From: Pantoea phytobeneficialis
GTDB taxonomy: Bacteria > Pseudomonadota > Gammaproteobacteria > Enterobacterales > Enterobacteriaceae
Direction of reading: 5' to 3'
NCBI RefSeq assembly: GCF_009728735.1
Contig: NZ_CP024636.1
Coordinates: 1,764,925-1,828,924, forward strand
DNA: 64,000 nt
The position numbers and the translations under genes were made by a program. A model generated the notes under the pieces. It was not told where the DNA came from and ran no database searches. It saw only the letters and a list, made by a program, of their open reading frames with translations. Positions 27,055-34,293 of this stretch are shown here, one piece after another (position 1 is the first letter of the stretch; each line of letters starts with the position of its first letter).

Positions 27055-28041
27055 ATGCGTTATCTGAAGCTGGGACACTCCGGCCTGGATGTCTCTGCGC
27101 TCTGTCTGGGGACGGTGACCTATGCGCCACCGGCGCGCAGTGGCCGGAGCTGGACGCTGGATGAAGCCGCCAGCCGCGAACTGATCCGTGCCGCGCTGGA
27201 GCAGGGCATCAACTTTTTCGACAGCGCCAATATCTATGCCAAAGGGGCGAGTGAAGAGATCCTTGGTCGTGCGCTGCGTGATTTCGCCTCCCGCGATGAA
27301 GTGGTGATCACCAGCAAACTGTATAACCCAATGCGCAGTGGACCAAACAGCAAGGGGTTGTCGCGTAAGGCGATTATGCAGGAGTGCGATCACAGCCTGC
27401 GCCGACTCGGCACCGATTACATCGACTTGTATGAAATCCACCGCTGGGATAATGACACGCCGATTGAAGAGACGCTGGAGGCGCTCAACGACCTGGTGAA
27501 GGCTGGCAAGGTGCGTTACCTCGGAGCGTCGTCCATGTTCGCATGGCAGTTCAGCAAGGCGCTGCAAATCCAGAAGTACGAACGCTGGAGCCGTTTTATC
27601 GCCATGCAGAACCACCTCAACCTGATCTATCGCGAAGAAGAACGCGAAATGCTGGCGCTGTGTCAGGCGGAAGGGGTCGCGGTGACGCCCTGGAGCCCAC
27701 TGGCGCGCGGACGGCTGGCCCGCCCGGTGGAGGCGGCGAAGTCGAGTACGCGTGGTGCCGACGACAGCTATACCGATTTTCTCTATGCCGCGACTGAGCA
27801 CGCCGATAGCGCGGTGATCCGCGCGGTGGAGCAGGTAGCGCAGGCGCGTGGCGTGCCGATGGCACAGGTGGCGCTGGCATGGATCTACAGCCGTCCGGCG
27901 GTGGTGGCGGCCGTGATTGGAGCCACCCGTCCCCTGCATTTGAGCGACGCACTGGCGGCGCTGGATCTGACGTTAAGCGCTGACGAAATCGCCGCGCTCG
28001 ACGCCCCATATATTCCCCATTCTATTGTTGAACATGACTAA
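27055..28041 (+). CDS. Aldo/keto reductase
   Basis: A 328-residue NADPH-dependent aldo-keto reductase with the (beta/alpha)8 fold. The expected Asp/Tyr/Lys/His set is seen as DSANIYAKGASEE, VVITSKLYNP and DLYEIHRWDNDTPIEETLEAL. GKVRYLGASSMFAWQF and VTPWSPLARGRL also fit the YajO/YghZ-like group. It could reduce an aldehyde or ketone produced by the oxygenases encoded upstream. A GAGGAG site overlaps the end of the Rieske gene region; the glutamine-synthetase-like gene follows after 12 bases. Confidence 0.92.
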   Translation: MRYLKLGHSGLDVSALCLGTVTYAPPARSGRSWTLDEAASRELIRAALEQGINFFDSANIYAKGASEEILGRALRDFASRDEVVITSKLYNPMRSGPNSKGLSRKAIMQECDHSLRRLGTDYIDLYEIHRWDNDTPIEETLEALNDLVKAGKVRYLGASSMFAWQFSKALQIQKYERWSRFIAMQNHLNLIYREEEREMLALCQAEGVAVTPWSPLARGRLARPVEAAKSSTRGADDSYTDFLYAATEHADSAVIRAVEQVAQARGVPMAQVALAWIYSRPAVVAAVIGATRPLHLSDALAALDLTLSADEIAALDAPYIPHSIVEHD

Positions 28042-28053
28042 GGCAGGGCACCA

Positions 28054-29421
28054 ATGAAAAGCGCAGCACAGATCGCCGAGATCAAACAGGCCCTGATGGC
28101 TAAAGGGGTGGAGTACTGCATGGGCGCGTACGTGGACATTCACGGTGTCCCCAAGGGTAAAGTGGTGCCGATTGGTCATCTGGATCAGATGGCACAGGGT
28201 TCCGAACGTTACACCGGCTATGCGCTGGACGGTCTGGGTCAGTCGCCGCACGAAGATGAACTGACCTCGGTGCCGGATCTCGACCACATCATCCAGTTAC
28301 CCTGGGAACCGAAGATTGCGTGGATGCCCGCCGATAACCACTTTCAGGGCGAACCCTATGCGCTCAGCACGCGGGTGGCGTTGCAGAACGTGATTAAACA
28401 GGCTAACGCCCTGGGTTTTGGGTTTAACCTCGGCATCGAGTGCGAAATTTATTTGTTGAAGCGGGAACAGGATGGTCGGCTGGTGGTGCCGGAACCGGAT
28501 AACAAACTCAACAAGCCCTGCTACGACTTGCAGGGCTTCGTGGACCAGTTTGGCTGGCTGGATGAGGTTTCCTCCACCATCAACGCGCTGGGCTGGGATC
28601 TCTATTCGCTTGACCACGAAGATGGCAACTCGCAATACGAGTTCGACTTCAACTACGCCGATGCGCTGACCACCTGCGATCGTTTTATCTTCTTCCGCTT
28701 TATGGCGAAGCATTACGCCAAACAGCGCGGGCTGATCGCCACCACCATGCCGAAGCCGTTCGCCGATAAAACCGGCACCGGCGCGCACTTCAATATGTCG
28801 CTGTATGACATCAATACCGGTGCCAACGTGTTTAAACGCGACGCCAGCAGCGCGGATGATCCCTGGGGCCTGGGCCTGAGTGATACCGGTTATCACTTTA
28901 TCGGCGGGCTGTTGAAGCATGGCCGTGCGCTGTGCGCTGCCTTTGCCCCGACGGTCAACAGCTACAAACGTCTGGTACGCCAGGGGGCGATGAGCTACTT
29001 CTCGTGGGCACCGGTGTTTAACTCCTGGGGTTCCAATAACCGCACCAACGCGGTACGCGTCCCGGCCGGTGGTGGCCGTTGTGAATCGCGTAATGCCGAT
29101 GGCGCGGTCAATCCCTATCTGGCGGCCACGCTGGCGTTAGCTGCCGGGCTGGAAGGTATTCGCGAGAAGATCGATCCGCGTCAGCCGAATGAAGACAATC
29201 TGTATGCCATCAGCGAAGCGGAGCGCCGCGCGCGTGGCATCGATTTTCTGCCGCAAAACTTGCTGGAAGCGGTGGAAGCCTTTGATGCCGACCCGTTTGT
29301 CGCTGCGACGCTGGGTGAAGCGCTGAAAAAAGAGTTTATTCACTACAAGTTGCAGGAGTGGAACAGCTATCACCTGCATGTCAGCCAGTGGGAAATTGAT
29401 CGCTACAGCACCATTTTTTAA
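28054..29421 (+). CDS. Type III glutamine-synthetase-like ligase (possible gamma-glutamyl-amine synthetase)
   Basis: A 455-residue member of the glutamine synthetase superfamily. It has [11 protein letters not shown] and [13 protein letters not shown] for metal and glutamate binding, [36 protein letters not shown] and the [40 protein letters not shown] arginine region. It is closest in form to proteins annotated type III glutamate-ammonia ligase, a group that includes gamma-glutamylmethylamide synthetases. It is the last gene of the operon. Its place after an oxygenase suggests it joins an amine or released ammonia to glutamate using ATP. It is unlikely to be the housekeeping GlnA. Confidence 0.85.
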   Translation: MKSAAQIAEIKQALMAKGVEYCMGAYVDIHGVPKGKVVPIGHLDQMAQGSERYTGYALDGLGQSPHEDELTSVPDLDHIIQLPWEPKIAWMPADNHFQGEPYALSTRVALQNVIKQANALGFGFNLGIECEIYLLKREQDGRLVVPEPDNKLNKPCYDLQGFVDQFGWLDEVSSTINALGWDLYSLDHEDGNSQYEFDFNYADALTTCDRFIFFRFMAKHYAKQRGLIATTMPKPFADKTGTGAHFNMSLYDINTGANVFKRDASSADDPWGLGLSDTGYHFIGGLLKHGRALCAAFAPTVNSYKRLVRQGAMSYFSWAPVFNSWGSNNRTNAVRVPAGGGRCESRNADGAVNPYLAATLALAAGLEGIREKIDPRQPNEDNLYAISEAERRARGIDFLPQNLLEAVEAFDADPFVAATLGEALKKEFIHYKLQEWNSYHLHVSQWEIDRYSTIF

Positions 29422-29448
29422 TGGTTTATCGGTAACCCGCACGACATT

Positions 29449-29510
29449 GCGCGATGAATCGCGCCGCTACACATCATGAACATCCCGTAGCGGCGCGATT
29501 TATCGCGCGG
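29449..29510. repeat. GCGCGATTTATCGCGC palindrome, paired copy between convergent genes
   Basis: GCGCGATGAATCGCGCCGCTAC (29449-29470) and CGTAGCGGCGCGATTTATCGCGCGG (29486-29510) face each other. It lies between the ligase and TetR stop codons, where it may end both transcripts. Confidence 0.85.
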
Positions 29511-29524
29511 ATTTAACCGGCAAC

Positions 29525-30145
29525 TCAGGCATCGAGCTTTTCAAACACAAAATTGCGCATCACGTTGATGGCCTGTTTGTATTTGAAATTGGGGAACATC
29601 ACATTACGGAACAGCACGCCATCAAGGTAGGTGGAGATCAGCATCGCCATATCTCCCGGGTTCACCTCACGGAACAACCCGCTGGCGATCCCCTCTTTGA
29701 TGGTGTTCTTCAGAATCACCGATTCCTTTTCGTAGAACTTTTTAATCGCTTTATCAATGCTGGCGATGCGGCCATTGGTGCTGGAGTAATCCAGACTGAT
29801 TTTGGCCAGTTTTTGCAACAGATGGAACTGGAGGATGTGGATCTCAATCCACAGAAAAATCAGGTCGCGCGGCCCGTTGGCGCTGGCTTTGATGTCGTCA
29901 AACTGCACAAAGGCACGCTCCACCGCGGACTCAATCACCTTGATAAACAGGTCTTCTTTTGAGCCGAAGTAGTAATAAATCAGCGCCGAGTTCAGCCCGG
30001 TAGCGGTGGCGATATCTTTAATTCGTACCGACGAATAGTTCTGGGTGGCGAACAAATCAAAGGCTGAGGATTGCAACAACTCGGCGACGTCGCGCTGGGT
30101 TTTACGCAGTTTCTTGCCAGGTTCAGCGGCTGGAGTTTCCTTCAT
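29525..30145 (-). CDS. TetR/AcrR-family transcriptional regulator
   Basis: A 206-residue repressor. The N-terminal helix-turn-helix is at about residues 18-60 (AELLQSSAFDLFATQNYSSVRIKDIATATGLNSALIYYYFGSKEDLFIKVIE), the canonical TetR pattern. The C-terminal part is all-helical and holds the ligand pocket and dimer face. AAGGATG precedes the ATG. It reads away from the hydrolase gene at 30208, and a copy of the TTAATTAA-type palindrome sits in the 62-base gap, so it probably regulates both. Because the same motif is at 19679, 23881, 32170 and 32222, I infer that it controls the whole cluster. Confidence 0.92.
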   Translation of the reverse strand: MKETPAAEPGKKLRKTQRDVAELLQSSAFDLFATQNYSSVRIKDIATATGLNSALIYYYFGSKEDLFIKVIESAVERAFVQFDDIKASANGPRDLIFLWIEIHILQFHLLQKLAKISLDYSSTNGRIASIDKAIKKFYEKESVILKNTIKEGIASGLFREVNPGDMAMLISTYLDGVLFRNVMFPNFKYKQAINVMRNFVFEKLDA

Positions 30146-30159
30146 GGCGACATCCTTAT

Positions 30160-30179
30160 GAAATTAACTAATTAATTAA
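30160..30179. promoter_or_regulatory. TetR-type operator, copy 3 (divergent)
   Basis: GAAATTAACTAATTAATTAA matches the reverse complement of the reference copy at 17 of 20 positions. It lies 14 bases before the TetR start and 28 bases before the hydrolase start. Confidence 0.65.
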
Positions 30180-30207
30180 CTTTACCATATTGAGTCAGGA
30201 GAACGGC

Positions 30208-31209
30208 ATGGGTTTATGCGCTTTTTATACGCCCGGCGATCTGCCGCTGGCAAGCGGAGAAACGTTGCGTGAGACGGCCATTGGTTATCAGACCTTTGGT
30301 CAGCTTAACGCTGCACGCGACAATGCAGTGGTGATCTTTAGCTACTACAGCGGCACCCATGAACGTTATTTACCGTTGATTGGCGCAGGAAAAACGCTCG
30401 ACCCGACGCACTGGTTTATTGTGTTGGTGAATAAACTCGGTAATGGCGTATCCAGCTCGCCTTCTAACTCACGTTTGCAGCCGGGAGCGGCTTTTCCATC
30501 GGTGACGCTGGTCGATAACCTGCGGGCGCAGGAGCGGCTGCTGTTTGACCATCTCGCCATTAACCGCATCGCGCTGGCGTATGGCTGGTCGATGGGGGCG
30601 ATGCAGGCCTGGCATCTGGCGGTGGCGCGACCACAACAGGTGCGGGCGCTGCTGGCGGTGTGCGGTTCGGCGCGCTGTTGGCCGAATAATCAGGTGTTTC
30701 TTGAGGGGGTTCGGGCCGCGCTGCGTTGCGATGCGCAGTTTTCCGACGGCCACTATGTCGAGCCTCCGTTACGCGGGCTGGCGGTATTTGGTCGCGTCTA
30801 TGCCGGCTGGGCCTATTCTGCTGCGTTTTTTCGTGAAGCGCGTTGGCGCGATCTCGGCTTCGACTCGCTGGAGGCGCTGCTGGTGGACTGGGAGCGGGAT
30901 CATCAGGCGCTGGATGCCAATGATCTGTTGTGCGCCCTGCACAGTTGGTATCACGCCGATGTTGGTGTGCTGGCAAACGGAGACTGGCGTGCGGCGCTGG
31001 CGCGTATCCGCGCGCGTTGCATCGTGATGCCGTGCGACAGCGATCGTTATTTTACGGTGGAAGAGGCGGCACTGGAGGTAGCGGAATTAGGTCAGGGTGA
31101 GTTACGCACTCTCGTTTCACCTTACGGACATTGTGCCGGCGCGCCCGCGCGCTTTGCGGCCGCGTCGGCACAGATTGACAGCGCCATGCAGGCGTTGCTC
31201 AACCCTTAA
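30208..31209 (+). CDS. Alpha/beta hydrolase, homoserine O-acetyltransferase (MetX)-like
   Basis: A 333-residue alpha/beta-hydrolase fold protein. ATG 30208 has an AGGAG site; a TTG at 30190 in the same frame is less likely. The nucleophile elbow AYGWSMGAMQAWHLA carries Ser128. The order IGYQTFGQLNAARDNAVVIFSYYSGTH, LVNKLGNGVSSSPSNS and a C-terminal DSDRYF...GHCAG (Asp and His of the triad) is that of the MetX family. It could be an esterase, amidase or acyltransferase acting on the pathway substrate, not methionine synthesis. The stop overlaps the convergent cyclophilin-like gene by 4 bases. Confidence 0.85.
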   Translation: MGLCAFYTPGDLPLASGETLRETAIGYQTFGQLNAARDNAVVIFSYYSGTHERYLPLIGAGKTLDPTHWFIVLVNKLGNGVSSSPSNSRLQPGAAFPSVTLVDNLRAQERLLFDHLAINRIALAYGWSMGAMQAWHLAVARPQQVRALLAVCGSARCWPNNQVFLEGVRAALRCDAQFSDGHYVEPPLRGLAVFGRVYAGWAYSAAFFREARWRDLGFDSLEALLVDWERDHQALDANDLLCALHSWYHADVGVLANGDWRAALARIRARCIVMPCDSDRYFTVEEAALEVAELGQGELRTLVSPYGHCAGAPARFAAASAQIDSAMQALLNP

Positions 31210-31631
31210 TCAATGATGCTCAGCTCGACAGTACGTCCCTGATCAAACCAGGTTTCCAGGCCGGTGACGCGCAGTTCGAGTTTGCCTTCAATCACCTGAC
31301 CGATATAGGAAATCGGCAGCGGCTCGTCAGCGGTATCGTCGCCGTACACCACACACATCTGCTGGCGCGGGCTGTAGTAACATACCGCGCCGGTCACTTC
31401 GCCGTACTGTTCACGGCGCAGTTTGCCAACATCCTGCGTCAGATATTTGTTTTCCCACGGGGCGACGATCGGCAGGGTGAAAAACACCATGTCGCCAATC
31501 AACTTGCCGTGTTGCAGCACGCTTTTCAGCGGCAGCTTTTCACGCAACACTTTCGCCAGGTTGGGGACTTTGTCTTCCCACACCTCAATCACACAAATCT
31601 TCTTATCGGCAACATGCATAGCCAGTTTCAT
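31206..31631 (-). CDS. Small protein with predicted cyclophilin-like fold (possible cucumopine-synthase N-terminal-like unit)
   Basis: A 141-residue protein starting at ATG 31631 after GGGAGAGAG; the open frame up to 31709 would overlap the upstream gene. It is mainly beta-rich: KLAMHVADKKICVIEVWED, LPLKSVLQHGKLIGDMVFFTLP, GAVCYYSPRQQMCVVYGD, YIGQVIEGKLELRV. The pattern of a P-rich entry, GDxxFFxLP and GxVxYYxPxxQxxxxYGD resembles cyclophilin-like DUF3830-type proteins and the N-terminal domain described for cucumopine synthase, from memory and not by search. It is 17 bases after a helical partner gene. The function is unproven. It is the second gene of an operon with sigma-54 promoter and two operators. 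Confidence 0.6.
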   Translation of the reverse strand: MKLAMHVADKKICVIEVWEDKVPNLAKVLREKLPLKSVLQHGKLIGDMVFFTLPIVAPWENKYLTQDVGKLRREQYGEVTGAVCYYSPRQQMCVVYGDDTADEPLPISYIGQVIEGKLELRVTGLETWFDQGRTVELSIID

Positions 31632-31648
31632 GATCTTCTCTCTCCCAA

Positions 31649-32125
31649 TCAGGCGTTGACGCGACGAAAACCGTCCCCGAGACCCCAGGGAAGAATGAAA
31701 TCGACCCACATATGCAGGCGGTTGGCCCAGGAGAGGGCGCTGTGCGACAGACGAACCAGGTCGCTCAGGGTTTCACATTCACCCGCCACCTCGACATAAG
31801 TGTGCAGCATTCGGGCCGCATCCGGCAGGCTGACGAAATCAAAGAAGTTAGCTTTGTAACCCATGATCTCTTTGATCAGCAGTTGCAGGGTTTTTAGATC
31901 GGCCTCCGGGTTGTCCTCGCCGACGCGAATCAGCCCCCACAACATCTCATCGGCTAGCGTACGGGTTTCCCCTTCGGCGAAGATGATGGTGCTGAGGTAC
32001 TGACCACGGGAACCGGTACCGCGTGGTACTTCACCCTTACCGAGTGCGGCAATTTCTGCCGGTTGTTCAAACCAGATCTTTTCGCGCTGCGCGTCAAACA
32101 GCGCTATCGCTTCATCGACCGTCAT
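31649..32125 (-). CDS. Small all-helical protein (possible cucumopine-synthase C-terminal-like unit)
   Basis: A 158-residue protein with no signal peptide or membrane segment. I do not recognise it by clear motifs. Its composition suggests a helical bundle: TVDEAIALFDAQREKIWF, TLADEMLWGLIRVGED, LKTLQLLIKEIMGYKANFFDFVSLPDAARMLHTYVEVAGECETLSDLVRLSHSALSWANRLHMWVDFILPWG. It has AGGAG before the ATG. The partner gene downstream looks cyclophilin-like. Cucumopine synthase is reported as a cyclophilin-like domain plus a C-terminal helical bundle, so these two might be a split version, with the order reversed. That is a hypothesis from fold-level reading. Confidence 0.55.
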   Translation of the reverse strand: MTVDEAIALFDAQREKIWFEQPAEIAALGKGEVPRGTGSRGQYLSTIIFAEGETRTLADEMLWGLIRVGEDNPEADLKTLQLLIKEIMGYKANFFDFVSLPDAARMLHTYVEVAGECETLSDLVRLSHSALSWANRLHMWVDFILPWGLGDGFRRVNA

Positions 32126-32169
32126 AACGTTCTCCTGGTGTTGGCGTGAATGTGGCGGTTGCCACGAAT

Positions 32170-32189
32170 TTAATTAATCAGATAATTAA
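32170..32189. promoter_or_regulatory. TetR-type operator, copy 4
   Basis: TTAATTAATCAGATAATTAA is one base different from the reference copy. The predicted sigma-54 start (near 32184 on the minus strand) falls inside it, so a bound repressor would block initiation. Confidence 0.7.
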
Positions 32190-32194
32190 AAGTG

Positions 32195-32210
32195 AGCAAT
32201 TATTGTGCCA
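32195..32210 (-). promoter_or_regulatory. Sigma-54 promoter of the two small-protein genes
   Basis: On the minus strand it reads TGGCACAATAATTGCT, a match to TGGCAC-N5-TTGCW with GG and GC exactly 10 bases apart. The start would be about 59 bases before the ATG at 32125. It is flanked on both sides by the operator-like palindromes. Confidence 0.78.
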
Positions 32211-32221
32211 TGCGGGGAATA

Positions 32222-32241
32222 AAAATTAATCAGTTAATTAA
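32222..32241. promoter_or_regulatory. TetR-type operator, copy 5
   Basis: AAAATTAATCAGTTAATTAA matches the reference copy at 18 of 20 positions. It lies 11 bases upstream of the sigma-54 element on the minus strand. Confidence 0.65.
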
Positions 32242-32323
32242 TAGTGGGTTAGGTAAAAAACCGCGCAGGGAGAGGTTTCAGGCGACGTGAGGCTGTTGTA
32301 TCGCAGTGCAGATTGCACCATTT

Positions 32324-32421
32324 CGTAGCGGCGCGATTTATCGCGCAATATTTGTGGCTCGTTGCCAACACGCACGATATGACGAGTTTGCATAAGTTGT
32401 AGCGGTGCGATTTATCGCGCC
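32324..32421. repeat. Degenerate GCGCGATTTATCGCGC palindrome copies
   Basis: Two direct copies, CGTAGCGGCGCGATTTATCG (32324) and GTAGCGGTGCGATTTATCGC (32399), in the 352-base gap between the small-protein operon and fumA. The middle holds a decayed inverted arm (GCACGATATGACG). Confidence 0.75.
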
Positions 32422-32477
32422 ATTCGGCGGGGTTTATTCAGGGGGAAAGGGCGCGCATCACTGCGCACCCCATAAGG

Positions 32478-34121
32478 TTACTTCACGCAGGCCGCACACT
32501 GGTTATGGATCTGCTGGAAGAAGTCGTTACCTTTGTCATCCACCAGGATAAACGCCGGGAAGTTTTCCACTTCAATCTTCCAGATCGCTTCCATACCCAG
32601 TTCTGCGTACTCCACGCATTCGAGGCTCTTGATACTCTGCTGCGCCAGTACCGCTGCCGGGCCACCGATACTGCCGAGATAGAAGCCGCCGTGTTTATGG
32701 CAGGCATCTGTCACCTGCTGGCTGCGGTTGCCTTTCGCCAGCATCACCATGCTGCCGCCGTTGGCCTGCAACAGGTCAACGTAGGAATCCATACGGCCTG
32801 CGGTGGTTGGGCCGAGTGAACCTGACGCATAACCTTCTGGCGTCTTGGCCGGTCCTGCGTAATACACCGGATGGTCTTTGATGTACTGCGGCAGACCTTC
32901 ACCGTTATCAATACGTTCTTTCAACTTGGCGTGGGCAATGTCACGCGCCACGATAATGGTGCCGTTCAGCGACAGGCGGGTCGATACCGGGTAGGAAGAA
33001 AGTTGCGCCAGAATCTCGGTCATCGGACGGTTGAGGTCCACGTTGACCACTTCGCCTTCACCCTGCTGACGCAGTTCTTCCGGGATAAAGCGGCCTGGAT
33101 TATGCTCCAGTTGCTCGATCCAGATGCCTTCACGGTTAATCTTCGCCTTGATATTGCGGTCAGCCGAGCAGGAAACCCCCATACCCACCGGGCAGGACGC
33201 GCCATGACGTGGCAGACGCACCACACGGATATCGTGCGCGAAGTATTTACCGCCAAACTGCGCACCGAGGCCCAGTTTCTGCGACGCTTCCAGCAACTCC
33301 TGCTCCAACTGCACATCACGGAACGCCTGACCGTGCTCATTACCTTCAGTCGGCAGCGAATCGTAGTAGTGGGTGGAGGCCAGTTTCACGGTTTTCAGCG
33401 TGCTTTCCGCCGAGGTGCCACCGATAACAAACGCGATATGGTAAGGCGGGCAGGCGGCGGTGCCGAGCGACATCATTTTATCGATCAGGTAGTTCTTCAG
33501 TTTCGCCGGAGTGATCAGCGCTTTGGTTTCCTGATAGAGATAGGTTTTGTTGGCGGAGCCGCCCCCTTTGGCGATACACAGGAATTTGTACTCGTCACCG
33601 TCAACGCTGTAAAGGTCAATCTGTGCCGGCAGGTTAGTACCGGTATTCACCTCTTTGTACATATCCAGCGCGGCGTTCTGTGAGTAGCGCAGGTTATCTT
33701 CGATAAAGGTGTTGTACACCCCCTGGGACAACGCCGCTTCGTCGCCGCCACCGGTCCACACACGCTGGCCTTTCTTACCCATGATGATGGCGGTGCCGGT
33801 GTCCTGACAGGTCGGCAGCACGCCTTTGGCTGCGATTTCGGAGTTACGCAGGAACTGCAAGGCGACATATTTGTCGTTCTGGCTGGCTTCATCATCGGCC
33901 AGAATCGCGGCCACCTGTTGCTGATGGGCAGCGCGCAGCATAAATGAGGCATCGTGGAACGCCTGCTGCGCCAGCAGGGTCAGCGCTTGCGGATCAACTT
34001 TTAACACTTCTTCGCCTGCGAATTTCTCCACGGAGACGTAATCGCGGCTGAGCAGGTAGTACTCAGTATCATCTTTGGCGAGAGGAAAGGGATCTTGATA
34101 GTAGAAGGGTTTGTTCGACAT
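32478..34121 (-). CDS. fumA: Class I fumarate hydratase (oxygen-sensitive 4Fe-4S)
   Basis: A 547-residue iron-sulfur fumarase interconverting fumarate and malate, full length for FumA/FumB (548). The cluster-binding Cys residues appear in [37 protein letters not shown] and [17 protein letters not shown]. The C-terminal domain has [33 protein letters not shown]. It lies downstream of a DASS dicarboxylate transporter gene in the same direction, with a 172-base gap, as fumB lies beside dcuB and ttdT-type genes in enteric bacteria. Context (FNR box, fumarate reductase) suggests an anaerobic FumB-like role; sequence alone cannot separate A from B. Confidence 0.94.
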   Translation of the reverse strand: MSNKPFYYQDPFPLAKDDTEYYLLSRDYVSVEKFAGEEVLKVDPQALTLLAQQAFHDASFMLRAAHQQQVAAILADDEASQNDKYVALQFLRNSEIAAKGVLPTCQDTGTAIIMGKKGQRVWTGGGDEAALSQGVYNTFIEDNLRYSQNAALDMYKEVNTGTNLPAQIDLYSVDGDEYKFLCIAKGGGSANKTYLYQETKALITPAKLKNYLIDKMMSLGTAACPPYHIAFVIGGTSAESTLKTVKLASTHYYDSLPTEGNEHGQAFRDVQLEQELLEASQKLGLGAQFGGKYFAHDIRVVRLPRHGASCPVGMGVSCSADRNIKAKINREGIWIEQLEHNPGRFIPEELRQQGEGEVVNVDLNRPMTEILAQLSSYPVSTRLSLNGTIIVARDIAHAKLKERIDNGEGLPQYIKDHPVYYAGPAKTPEGYASGSLGPTTAGRMDSYVDLLQANGGSMVMLAKGNRSQQVTDACHKHGGFYLGSIGGPAAVLAQQSIKSLECVEYAELGMEAIWKIEVENFPAFILVDDKGNDFFQQIHNQCAACVK

Positions 34122-34203
34122 GTTGGCTCACTCAGTTATGTGTCGCTCGTCTGGTACAGAGAAGACAGGCGACATCATTAGCGATTCGTTATAGGTTTTT
34201 TCT

Positions 34204-34235
34204 CTCGCCAGCCCAGCTCAGGGCTGACTGGCGAG
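34204..34235. other. Stable hairpin between the DASS transporter and fumarase genes
   Basis: CTCGCCAG...CTGGCGAG with an inner AGCCC/GGGCT stem. On the minus strand it is followed by an A-run, not a T-run, so it is not a standard terminator for the transporter transcript. It might stabilise or process a joint transporter-fumarase message. Confidence 0.5.
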
Positions 34236-34293
34236 TATCATAGCATTTTAACATTCTTTCGCGGCTGCGATTTTTAACATCGAAGCAACATCA

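Noticed and set aside
22880..27939. Long minus-strand open frames at 22880-23800 and 26926-27939
   Set aside because: Both are antisense to ABC ATPase, Rieske and aldo-keto reductase genes with intact motifs, and their products are His/Arg/Gln-rich without known motifs.
34204..34235. Terminator between the DASS transporter and fumarase genes
   Set aside because: The hairpin is strong but is followed by A-rich sequence on the transcribed strand, not a T-run.
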